From Anaerolineaceae bacterium UBA5404 (lineage in GTDB: Bacteria; Chloroflexota; Anaerolineae; Anaerolineales; Anaerolineaceae): a DNA stretch of 6,495 bases. Below the pieces are notes generated by a model. That model was given only the letters and a program-made list of their open reading frames with translations. It was not told the DNA's origin and searched no databases. The position numbers and the translations under genes are program-made. The stretch covers positions 1-6,495 of the forward strand of contig DHNY01000003.1 in NCBI GenBank assembly GCA_002409625.1, in the 5' to 3' direction. Shown here one piece after another: positions 1 to 6,183 of this stretch. Within the stretch, counting starts at the first letter, position 1. Each line of letters opens with the position of its first letter.

Positions 1-1674
1 GTACCTGGATACACGAAGAGCATTGATCAGGCGACTGGTGTAATCACCAACACTAGAAACCTTGCATCACCAATTCTAGCGACCAAGGTATGGACGGATG
101 GTCCAAGTGAGCGTCCGACGGTCTGGTTCCAACTGTGGCGTCAGATTGAGGGTGGCACACTTGAAGTAGTTCCTGGTGCTGAGATCAAGGAATTGGTCGA
201 TGGTACATTGACAGTGACCTGGACTGGATTGGCTGAGACGGACATCAACGGCAATGCCTACATCTTCCGTGTGAAAGAGGTGGATGCCGATGGAAACGAC
301 TTTACGCCTGCGAACTACGAAAAGACCGAAAGTGGCTTGACGGTCACGAACAGCTACAAGATTCCGGAAGATGGCAAATTAGACTTCACCAAGATCTGGG
401 AAGGTGACCCAACTGTCACCCGACCGACCCTGGTATTGACATTGTGGCGCAAGACGGACACCGGAACAGACGAAGCCGTTCCAGGTGCTGAGACAAAAGA
501 GGTTGATGGCACAATAACCACCGCCAGCTGGACCGGTTTAGAAGAAACCGATATCGATGGTAATGCCTATACCTTCTATGTCAAAGAAGCCTTCAAAGTT
601 GATAAACCGAGCAACGCGAACTGGAATCTGGGAGAGTACAACTTTGAGGACAACTCGATAACCAACACAGTTGTCACAGGTGACGACAAAGCAGGCTCGT
701 TGCAAATCGAGAAAGTATTGGTAAACGAATTACCGCCTGCGCCGATTGGAATAAACGCACCCTTGGAATTCACTGTTGTCGTAACAGACGAATACGGAAA
801 CGAGACGAGCAGGACGATCAAAGCTGGCGAGACCATTACCATTGAAGATCTGTACTATGGCGAGTATACGATTGAAGAAACCGTAACACATGGCTATATA
901 CCGACATATGAACCTGAAAGTGTGACGGTAGAAAAAGATCAAACAGAAGCGCCGAAATTTGTTGTAACCAACAGCAGAGCTGGTGGAGATGACGATCCGA
1001 ACGCGATTGACGTAACGGTTACCAAGGTTTGGAAGGATGGTCCAAAACCAGATACCGTAATAGAACTGTGGCGAAAAGGCGTGGAAGTAGATGGAACGAC
1101 TATCATCGACGAAAAAGTTGGAGAGTTCACGGCAACAAAGACTGTGTTGAGTCATATATTTGAAGGACTGGCGAAGCACGATCCAAGCGGCAGAGAATTT
1201 GAATATTATGCTAAAGAGCCGACGGTACCAGACAACTACACTGCATTAGTAGAAGGTTTAACGGTAACCAACACCTACGTTATCACCAAGATTGACGTTA
1301 CTGCGACCAAGGTTTGGAAGGGTGGACCTGCCGACAAGCCAACCATTCGTTTGCAGCTCTATCGCAACGGTGCGGCTTATGGCAACCCAGTTGATTTGGT
1401 GCATCCCAACACGACTTACACCTGGAAAGACTTGGACAAAACGGATAGCTTCGGCCAGGCTTACACCTACACGGTTGATGAAGTGGCTGTCCCAGCTAAC
1501 TACTCGAAGAGTGTGGTTGGTCTGACGATCACGAACACCTATATTGGTGTGAAACCACCAGAGGTACCTTACACTGGCGATGCGAGCAACGCCCTGCTTT
1601 ACGGTGTGCTGGCACTCAGTTCCTTGGCAGGCTTTGGCGCTGTAACTGTCGCAAAGCGACGCAAGAAGAAATAA
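1..1674 (+). CDS. Cell-wall-anchored CnaB-domain surface protein, 3' part (5' end outside window)
   Basis: The reading frame is open from base 1, so the gene starts upstream; a TTG at 193 lies inside a domain and is not the start. The visible 557 residues are a chain of CnaB-type beta-sandwich domains: the tail of one (residues 1-19), then domains at about 20-119, 120-224, 229-326, 335-426 and 430-514. Each starts with a Lys-containing strand (TKVW or similar) and ends with a TN motif. The C terminus is a sorting signal: VPYTG (522-526), a hydrophobic stretch, and the basic tail KRRKKK. From the family, the protein is exported, cut between Thr525 and Gly526 by a sortase and linked to the cell wall, where such domains act as stalks for adhesins or pilins. 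The ligand-binding part, if any, is outside the window. The sortase gene directly downstream is the likely partner. Confident of the family; the adhesin role is inferred. Confidence 0.93.
   Translation, partial: VPGYTKSIDQATGVITNTRNLASPILATKVWTDGPSERPTVWFQLWRQIEGGTLEVVPGAEIKELVDGTLTVTWTGLAETDINGNAYIFRVKEVDADGNDFTPANYEKTESGLTVTNSYKIPEDGKLDFTKIWEGDPTVTRPTLVLTLWRKTDTGTDEAVPGAETKEVDGTITTASWTGLEETDIDGNAYTFYVKEAFKVDKPSNANWNLGEYNFEDNSITNTVVTGDDKAGSLQIEKVLVNELPPAPIGINAPLEFTVVVTDEYGNETSRTIKAGETITIEDLYYGEYTIEETVTHGYIPTYEPESVTVEKDQTEAPKFVVTNSRAGGDDDPNAIDVTVTKVWKDGPKPDTVIELWRKGVEVDGTTIIDEKVGEFTATKTVLSHIFEGLAKHDPSGREFEYYAKEPTVPDNYTALVEGLTVTNTYVITKIDVTATKVWKGGPADKPTIRLQLYRNGAAYGNPVDLVHPNTTYTWKDLDKTDSFGQAYTYTVDEVAVPANYSKSVVGLTITNTYIGVKPPEVPYTGDASNALLYGVLALSSLAGFGAVTVAKRRKKK
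58..1542 (+). repeat. Five tandem CnaB-type domains with predicted isopeptide triads
   Basis: Five complete domains of about 85-105 residues follow one another at nt 58-357, 358-672, 685-978, 1003-1278 and 1288-1542. CnaB domains are stabilised by a Lys-Asn isopeptide bond helped by a Glu. Candidate triads, numbered from the first visible residue, are K29/E93/N117, K131/E196/N222, K238/E293/N324, K342/E406/N424 and K437/E494/N512. The third domain lacks the KVW and LWR signatures shared by the other four and looks like a different subtype, closer to SpaA-like domains. It is followed by a short acidic linker (GGDDDPN). The repeats are similar in protein but well diverged in DNA, so they are not recent duplications. 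Confidence 0.82.
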
Positions 1675-1687
1675 GGTTATTTGAATG

Positions 1688-1721
1688 TAAAGCTGGGGCA
1701 TTTGCCCCAGCTTTATGCTTT
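1688..1721 (+). terminator. Hairpin after the surface-protein gene; terminator or attenuator
   Basis: A perfect 12-bp stem pairs TAAAGCTGGGGC (1688-1699) with GCCCCAGCTTTA (1704-1715) around an ATTT loop, 13 bases after the stop codon. The T-rich stretch that follows (TGCTTTAAG) is poor, so termination is probably partial. This would fit an abundant surface protein with lower read-through into the sortase gene. Confidence 0.65.
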
Positions 1722-1731
1722 AAGATAGAAT
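1702..1731 (+). promoter_or_regulatory. Candidate promoter for the sortase gene
   Basis: TTGCCC (1702-1707) and TAGAAT (1726-1731) are separated by 18 bases and could serve as -35 and -10 elements. Transcription would start about 30 bases before the sortase ATG. The -35 box lies inside the 3' arm of the preceding hairpin. The -35 match is only 4 of 6, so this is a weak prediction. Confidence 0.28.
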
Positions 1732-1771
1732 TCTTTTTGTAGAAGACCGTTATTAGAAAAGTGAATTTTCC

Positions 1772-2719
1772 ATGAAAAATGAAACAAAAGATACCAAGCT
1801 AGAAAACGAAAACGAAGCATTACCAGAAGCTAAACCAAAAGCGAAACGCAACCACTTTTTAACCATTATTGCTTTTACATTATTGGCTAGTTTTATTGTG
1901 TTTGGATCCCTTTTCTTTAAAGAAACAATTCCTTATTGGAAGGGTAACAAAGCATACGCAGATATGAACAAAATGGCTGTTGTGGTGAAAGATGTTGAGC
2001 AAGTATCCATTACAGCAATTGCAGAAAACTATATGCAGACACAAGTTTCTATTCCGGTTCAAACAAACGCGCCAGGAATGCCAAAAACGACCCCAACGCC
2101 GGTACCAACCTTAACCGCAGATCAGCTGGACCTTTTGCGCGTCCAACAACTCATCGAGATCGATTTTGATTACCTCAAGGGCGTGAATCCAGACATTGTG
2201 GGCTGGATTTTTATGGAACGTGAAAACATCAACTATCCTATTGTGCTTGGACCAGATAATTACTTTTATCTAACCCGTCTGCCCGATAAAACCCCAAATC
2301 GTCTGGGTTCGATTTTTATGGAATATAAGAACAAGCCTGATTTTAGTGATGATACAACCGTGCTTTTTGGTCATAATATGTTGGATGATTCCATGTTCGC
2401 GCCTTTAGAGTATTACCGGGAACAATGGTATTACGATGAACATCCATCTTTGTACATTTTTACGCCGGATGACACTTTTCGCCTGGACGTATTTGCTGGT
2501 TATGTCGTAGAAGCCCACGATATTGATTCTTTGCATCAAACCATGAACAGCATAGAAGAAAAACGGGAATTTGTGGCAAATTCGATTATGCGCTCAACAT
2601 TCGAGAGTAATGTGCGAATCAATGACGATGACCGGTTTGTTAGCCTATTTACTTGCGCTTATGATTATTCAGACGCGCGCTACGTGGTTCAAGCCAAATT
2701 GGTTAAGCTAACACCTTAA
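1772..2719 (+). CDS. Class B-like sortase
   Basis: This is a membrane-bound cysteine transpeptidase that cuts sorting signals and attaches the protein to the cell wall. The 315-residue protein has a charged cytoplasmic N terminus (1-27) and a membrane segment (about 28-49). A Pro/Thr-rich linker (100-115) precedes the catalytic domain (about 130-315). That domain shows class B hallmarks: NPDIVGWIFM (139-148), INYPIV (153-158), and GSIFMEY (179-185). The catalytic residues are His201 in LFGHNM, Cys295 in SLFTCAYD and Arg303 in DARYVV. Typical class B enzymes are about 240 residues; the surplus is the N-terminal extension and linker. The start ATG has only a weak purine-rich stretch upstream. 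It sits 97 bases behind the surface-protein gene, whose VPYTG signal is its probable substrate. The Cys motif FTC differs from the more usual STC. Enzyme class is well supported; substrate is inferred from the neighbourhood. Confidence 0.93.
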   Translation: MKNETKDTKLENENEALPEAKPKAKRNHFLTIIAFTLLASFIVFGSLFFKETIPYWKGNKAYADMNKMAVVVKDVEQVSITAIAENYMQTQVSIPVQTNAPGMPKTTPTPVPTLTADQLDLLRVQQLIEIDFDYLKGVNPDIVGWIFMERENINYPIVLGPDNYFYLTRLPDKTPNRLGSIFMEYKNKPDFSDDTTVLFGHNMLDDSMFAPLEYYREQWYYDEHPSLYIFTPDDTFRLDVFAGYVVEAHDIDSLHQTMNSIEEKREFVANSIMRSTFESNVRINDDDRFVSLFTCAYDYSDARYVVQAKLVKLTP

Positions 2720-2743
2720 TTAAAACAATATGTTACAAAAAGG

Positions 2744-2771
2744 AAAGACTGATGAAAAATCAGTCTTTTTT
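2744..2771 (+). terminator. Rho-independent terminator between convergent genes
   Basis: A perfect 10-bp stem pairs AAAGACTGAT (2744-2753) with ATCAGTCTTT (2759-2768) around GAAAA, with a run of six T at 2766-2771. It ends the sortase transcript. On the other strand the stem is followed by CCTTTTT, so it can also end the convergent three-gene transcript. The 3' arm overlaps the last codons and stop of the acetyltransferase gene. Confidence 0.85.
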
Positions 2772-3158
2772 CATGCCCGCTGCAAAATGTGAGAAGCCCA
2801 TTTTTTCATAAAATGGAATGAGATGCTCCTCGCAAAAGAATTGAGGCTTTAAACCTTCATCCTCACAGGCTTTTATGACCATTTGAGTCAACTTTGTGCC
2901 AATGCCCTGGTGGCGATAGTCATGAAGCACGCCTAATCCACAGAGGTAGGTGTTTAGATAGCCATCAGAGACTACTCTTGCCATGCCTATCAAGGTTTCT
3001 CCGTGCCAAGCACAAATCAAATACCAGCTACCTTGCATCGCTTTAAAAAGTTGCTCAGGTGTCTTTCCGAGCTCGGGTTCCCATCCTAATGCAAGATAAA
3101 ACTGATAGATTTGCGTTGATTCCGGCAAATTGTTGTTATAAACAATTATTGCTTCCAC
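2760..3158 (-). CDS. GNAT-family N-acetyltransferase
   Basis: The 132-residue protein is a single GNAT domain, a fold that transfers an acetyl group from acetyl-CoA to an amine. The acetyl-CoA pyrophosphate loop is YRHQGIGTKL (81-90, matching the R/Q-x-x-G-x-G/A pattern), preceded by the beta-4 strand YLCGLGVLHD. The C-terminal motif FYEKMGF (116-122) is also typical. Length is normal for a small cytosolic GNAT. The start is a GTG 17 bases after the hydrolase stop codon. I see no clear Shine-Dalgarno there, so translation may depend on coupling to the upstream gene. The substrate cannot be read from sequence; members of this family modify small molecules, antibiotics or protein N termini. Its last three residues and stop are encoded within the 3' arm of the terminator shared with the sortase gene. 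It is probably the last gene of the operon. Confidence 0.9.
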   Translation of the reverse strand: MEAIIVYNNNLPESTQIYQFYLALGWEPELGKTPEQLFKAMQGSWYLICAWHGETLIGMARVVSDGYLNTYLCGLGVLHDYRHQGIGTKLTQMVIKACEDEGLKPQFFCEEHLIPFYEKMGFSHFAAGMKKD

Positions 3159-3175
3159 AAGGTTTACGGTTGTCT

Positions 3176-4024
3176 TTAGCTTTTAAGCTGTTCATCCAGC
3201 CAATCGAGTCTTTCAGAAATAAATATCGCTTTATCTGGCTCATTATGGGTTTCGTGGTATGCCCCTTCGATCATTTTGAACCTTATTGGCGCATCCACTT
3301 TGACTTTGCCCATAAAAGTTTTTGATCCATTGTAAGGACAAATAGCATCAGCATCACCATGGGCAAGGTAAAGGGGAAGTTGCCATTCATCGGCATGTTC
3401 CAAGATATATTCCGCGCCATCAATCAGGAAACCGCCCAAGGCAACACTTACCTGATCGTGTACCAAGGGGTCATTAACATAGGCTTTTACGATCTCTGGA
3501 TCACGCGAAAGGTCATTGGTGCTTAATTGGCTGGGCACGGTGAGATTGGGCAAAAGTTTCTTCAACATGCCAACCAAAAAACGTTGCGATTTGCTCGTAG
3601 TAGCGGTGTCAAGAGGTGGGCTGGTGGCAATAACACCGGCGATGTCTGGTTTCGCTGTTAAAGAGTAATAAAGCACTTCAAGCGCGCCAAGGCTGTGTCC
3701 ATAGAGGAAAACTGGTTTATCTGGGGTAAGCGACTGCGCGTAGCCAAGCATTTCATCTAAGTCAGCCATAAAGCGTTTAGGACTTACAATAACACCTCGC
3801 TTTCCCTCGGTTTGACCATGCCCGCGTTGATCAAAACCGATTAAGCAATAGTCCCGGGCAAGTGCCGTGGCAGCCAGGTGTTCATAGCGTTCGATATGTT
3901 CGCCCAAGCCATGCACTAGCAGAATGCAAGCTTTCGCGTTTTCCGGTTTGCCCCATATTTTGGTGAAAAGTTTTTGCCCGTCTGATGCGGTATAAGTGCG
4001 GGTTTCTGCGTTTGTTTGGGTCAT
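3176..4024 (-). CDS. Alpha/beta hydrolase, monoacylglycerol-lipase-like
   Basis: This is a soluble serine hydrolase of the Hydrolase_4 group (monoacylglycerol lipases and lysophospholipases), which releases fatty acids from monoglycerides or similar esters. Numbering from the first of two adjacent ATGs, the oxyanion region is VHGLGEHIERYEHLA (38-52), a hallmark of the lipase group. The nucleophile is Ser112 in GHSLG, the acid Asp227 in HGDADAICP, and the base His258 in EGAYHETHNE. The order and local sequence match human and bacterial monoacylglycerol lipases. No signal peptide is visible. The peptidase stop overlaps both ATGs. An AGGAGG lies one base before the first ATG (4027) and four before the second (4024), so I favour the second. 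This tight overlap implies translational coupling with the peptidase. A carboxylesterase or lysophospholipase activity is an alternative. Confidence 0.9.
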   Translation of the reverse strand: MTQTNAETRTYTASDGQKLFTKIWGKPENAKACILLVHGLGEHIERYEHLAATALARDYCLIGFDQRGHGQTEGKRGVIVSPKRFMADLDEMLGYAQSLTPDKPVFLYGHSLGALEVLYYSLTAKPDIAGVIATSPPLDTATTSKSQRFLVGMLKKLLPNLTVPSQLSTNDLSRDPEIVKAYVNDPLVHDQVSVALGGFLIDGAEYILEHADEWQLPLYLAHGDADAICPYNGSKTFMGKVKVDAPIRFKMIEGAYHETHNEPDKAIFISERLDWLDEQLKS

Positions 4025-5922
4025 CATTCCTCCTGTTGGGTTGGTGCCAAAATGCTCGTTAAATAGCTGATAATGGTTTTATAGTAATCGACAATGTTTT
4101 CGACTTGCCTAAAGCCATGCCCCTCACCTTCGTAGACACGGTATAAGTGGGGCACGTTATTGGCTTGAAGTTGTTCCACCAGGCTATCGCTTTGGCTTTG
4201 CGGGACAACCGGGTCAACTGAGCCTTGGAAGATAAGTAGCGCATCCTTGATCTGATTCGCATGGAAGATTGGTGAACGCGCTTGCCATTGGTCATGATGT
4301 TCGGGGAGACTGCCTAAAAGGCTGGTGTTGTAATGAGACTCAAATTTATGAGTGTCTTCCTCTAGCATGAAAAGGTTCGAAACACCATAGCGACTGATTC
4401 CCAGTTTGAAAAAGCCGGGATGATGGATAAGCGCGTTAAGCACGGTAAAGCCACCCGCGCTGCCACCCATAATGACCAAACGCTCAGGATCAGCCATACC
4501 TGCATGCACAAGGGCTTGGGTACCTTCAAGGCAGTCTTGCAGGTCAACTATGCCCCAATTTCCTCGCAAGGCATCCCGGTAACTTTTGCCATAACCGGTG
4601 CTACCGCGGTAATTTACCCTGAAAACGGCGTATCCGCGACTGGTAAAAAAGGCGTTAGTCATGTCAAAAGAGTCATATTCTGTCGCGGTGGGGCCGCCGT
4701 GTACCATCGTGATAACCGGTGGCGCGCCATGGGCTGTGAAGTTGGGGTTGGTGGGTGGGTAATAGAGCCCATGCACATTGGCGCCATCAGAACCTTGCCA
4801 TGAAAAAGCCATAGGTTTTGGGAACCATTCTTTGGGCAATTCCTCGCTTTGACTTTGCCTGATGGTTTTCAGCCCTTCATCATCCTGGGTTAGGATTTGG
4901 GCAGCTTGATAATACGATTCACCAATAAAAGCTATTTTGTTTTTGTTGGATATGGCAATTTGATCCAAGTGGGTAAAATCACCCAACTGGACGGTTTCCA
5001 GCTTGTTTTCTGGCTTATTGAGGTTGAGTAGGTCGAGTTTTTTCAGGCTCAATTTTCCCATTTCATTTTCAATAAAGTAAATGGCTAAGCTGTCTGGCGC
5101 CCATGCCAGGGTGTGTTGACCGGCAATCCAGGCAGGCTGGATGAGGCTTTTTTGGCTGATTAAGGTGACTTTTTTGCCTGATTTGATGTCCAGCAGGATT
5201 AAGTCGTCCAATTCATCTGTGTTTGCTAACCAAGCGAGATAGTTGCCACAAGGTGAAAAGGTGGCTTGGTAGCAGGCATATTTTCCAAAACCATCCACGG
5301 TTTGGATGTCGTTGAGCGTTAAAGTTTTTGGGTCGAGCCTGGCGAGCTTTAGGCTTGTGCCGTCCCAGGGCATATTGGGATGATTCCACTCGATCCAAGC
5401 CAGATGTCTGTCATCCAGGCTGAGCGTTGGGTTGAGGTAAAAATCGGCGCCTTGCTCGAGGATAACCGGCCAGCTATGCCCATCCACTTTTGTTGCTGCC
5501 AAGAAGTCTTTGCCGTCATAACTATGCGCGTAGACAACAAAAGATTTGTTGTGCGAAAGAACAGGGCATGCACTTGCGCCAAAGCCGGGTGTAAGTGGAA
5601 ATGCGGGTTCGTCGTCATAGCTTTTGAGGTAGAGGCGACCGTTTTTATCGGAAAATACCACAAGGTCTTCCGCGGCAAAAAACTCTCCGCCACCATAAGC
5701 GATGCCACCGCCGGGTTTGTTGGTTTCAGTAGTCAGTGGGTAAGCTGTTTTGTTTGGAAGCTTTGCATAAAGCGTGGTTTGTCCGCCAAAAGATTGAGAC
5801 CATACCAAGGTTTCGCCACCACGTGCCCATTGCACATCGTTTAAGCGCACTGCGCCACTCAGCATTTCTGGGGTGATTGGCGATTGCCACAAGCCATATT
5901 CTTTTTGGGTTTTTTCTGTCAT
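4024..5922 (-). CDS. S9-family (prolyl oligopeptidase-type) serine peptidase
   Basis: This is a cytosolic serine peptidase of the dipeptidyl-aminopeptidase/acylaminoacyl-peptidase group (COG1506), which cuts short peptides. Of 632 residues, the first 370 or so form a beta-propeller. It has the conserved element HPNMPWDGTSLKLARLD (about 198-214), which limits access to the active site. The C-terminal alpha/beta-hydrolase domain has Ser488 in GGSAGG, Asp570 in GSVDPVVP and His602 in EGEGHGFR, a complete triad. The frame extends upstream to an ATG at 6048. I chose the ATG at 5922 because it has GAGG six bases upstream. The protein also then begins in the family's usual way (YGLWQSPITPEML), and the extra 42 residues look like translated intergenic DNA. 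No signal peptide is seen from this start. It is the first gene of a likely three-gene operon, overlapping the lipase-like gene at its stop. Exact peptide specificity is unknown. Confidence 0.92.
   Translation of the reverse strand: MTEKTQKEYGLWQSPITPEMLSGAVRLNDVQWARGGETLVWSQSFGGQTTLYAKLPNKTAYPLTTETNKPGGGIAYGGGEFFAAEDLVVFSDKNGRLYLKSYDDEPAFPLTPGFGASACPVLSHNKSFVVYAHSYDGKDFLAATKVDGHSWPVILEQGADFYLNPTLSLDDRHLAWIEWNHPNMPWDGTSLKLARLDPKTLTLNDIQTVDGFGKYACYQATFSPCGNYLAWLANTDELDDLILLDIKSGKKVTLISQKSLIQPAWIAGQHTLAWAPDSLAIYFIENEMGKLSLKKLDLLNLNKPENKLETVQLGDFTHLDQIAISNKNKIAFIGESYYQAAQILTQDDEGLKTIRQSQSEELPKEWFPKPMAFSWQGSDGANVHGLYYPPTNPNFTAHGAPPVITMVHGGPTATEYDSFDMTNAFFTSRGYAVFRVNYRGSTGYGKSYRDALRGNWGIVDLQDCLEGTQALVHAGMADPERLVIMGGSAGGFTVLNALIHHPGFFKLGISRYGVSNLFMLEEDTHKFESHYNTSLLGSLPEHHDQWQARSPIFHANQIKDALLIFQGSVDPVVPQSQSDSLVEQLQANNVPHLYRVYEGEGHGFRQVENIVDYYKTIISYLTSILAPTQQEE
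4029..4034 (-). promoter_or_regulatory. Ribosome binding site of the lipase-like gene
   Basis: AGGAGG on the minus strand lies inside the last codons of the peptidase gene. It is one base before the first ATG and four before the second of the sequence ATGATG, whose middle bases are also the peptidase stop TGA. The spacing favours the second ATG. Confidence 0.75.
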
Positions 5923-6064
5923 ATGAAACCTCGATTTTGTTTGCCTTAATGATATCAGTAAAGGAAGCCGATGGAGGAAAGAGCTTCGGATGAAAATAGT
6001 GCTTGACTGGTGGTTTAAACCCGGGAAGAATTTAGAATTGAGCTGCAAAAAGAGGACATTTTAG
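5923..6064. other. Intergenic region between peptidase and tRNA promoter
   Basis: This stretch lies between the divergent peptidase and tRNA genes and shows no gene of its own. On the minus strand TATCAT (5954-5949) matches the -10 consensus at five of six bases and would give a leader of about 20 bases for the peptidase operon, but no convincing -35 box is in place. On the plus strand TTGACT (6003-6008) could be a second -35 element, with only a poor -10 (AAGAAT, 6026-6031) after 17 bases. Confidence 0.3.
5929..5932 (-). promoter_or_regulatory. Ribosome binding site deciding the peptidase start
   Basis: GAGG on the minus strand is separated by six bases (TTTCAT) from the ATG at 5922. The more distal in-frame ATG at 6048 would give an N terminus unlike the family. 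This site therefore supports the shorter protein. Confidence 0.65.
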
Positions 6065-6094
6065 TTGACGAAAAGGAGGGATAGGTGATAGAAT
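6065..6094 (+). promoter_or_regulatory. Promoter of the tRNA-Lys gene
   Basis: TTGACG (6065-6070) and TAGAAT (6089-6094) are each one base from the sigma-70-type consensus and are 18 bases apart. Transcription would start near 6101, about 11 bases before the mature tRNA 5' end. That short leader is normal for a stable RNA gene with its own promoter. Confidence 0.8.
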
Positions 6095-6111
6095 AGCAAT
6101 TCGTCCGAGAT

Positions 6112-6183
6112 GGGCGCGTAGCTCAATGGTAGAGCAGCGGCCTTTTAAGCCGTTGGTTCAGAGTTCGATCCTCTGCGCGCTCA
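6112..6183 (+). tRNA. tRNA-Lys (anticodon UUU)
   Basis: The 72 bases fold into a complete cloverleaf. The acceptor stem pairs GGGCGCG (6112-6118) with CGCGCTC (6176-6182), with one G-U pair at the second position, and the discriminator is A (6183). The anticodon stem is GCGGC (6137-6141) with GCCGT (6149-6153), its first pair being G-U. The loop CTTTTAA places anticodon TTT at 6144-6146. The T arm is CAGAG-TTCGATC-CTCTG (6159-6175). CCA is not encoded (the next bases are CTT), so it must be added after processing. The last 10 bases of this gene recur in the repeat array that follows immediately. Confidence 0.97.

Noticed and set aside
193..195. TTG as the start of the surface protein
   Set aside because: The frame is open to base 1 and upstream codons encode a clear CnaB domain start (ATKVW), so this is an internal codon.
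730..1701. Minus-strand open frames (730-1179 and 1258-1701) opposite the surface-protein gene
   Set aside because: No domain or ribosome site is visible; they mirror the biased codon use of the CnaB repeats.
4420..5844. Plus-strand open frames (4420-4803 and 5380-5844) opposite the peptidase gene
   Set aside because: Their translations are Cys/Arg-rich with no recognisable domain, and they lie opposite a well-supported conserved gene.
5923..6048. Longer N terminus of the S9 peptidase starting at 6048
   Set aside because: The additional 42 residues do not resemble the family's N terminus. The ATG at 5922 has a properly spaced GAGG.
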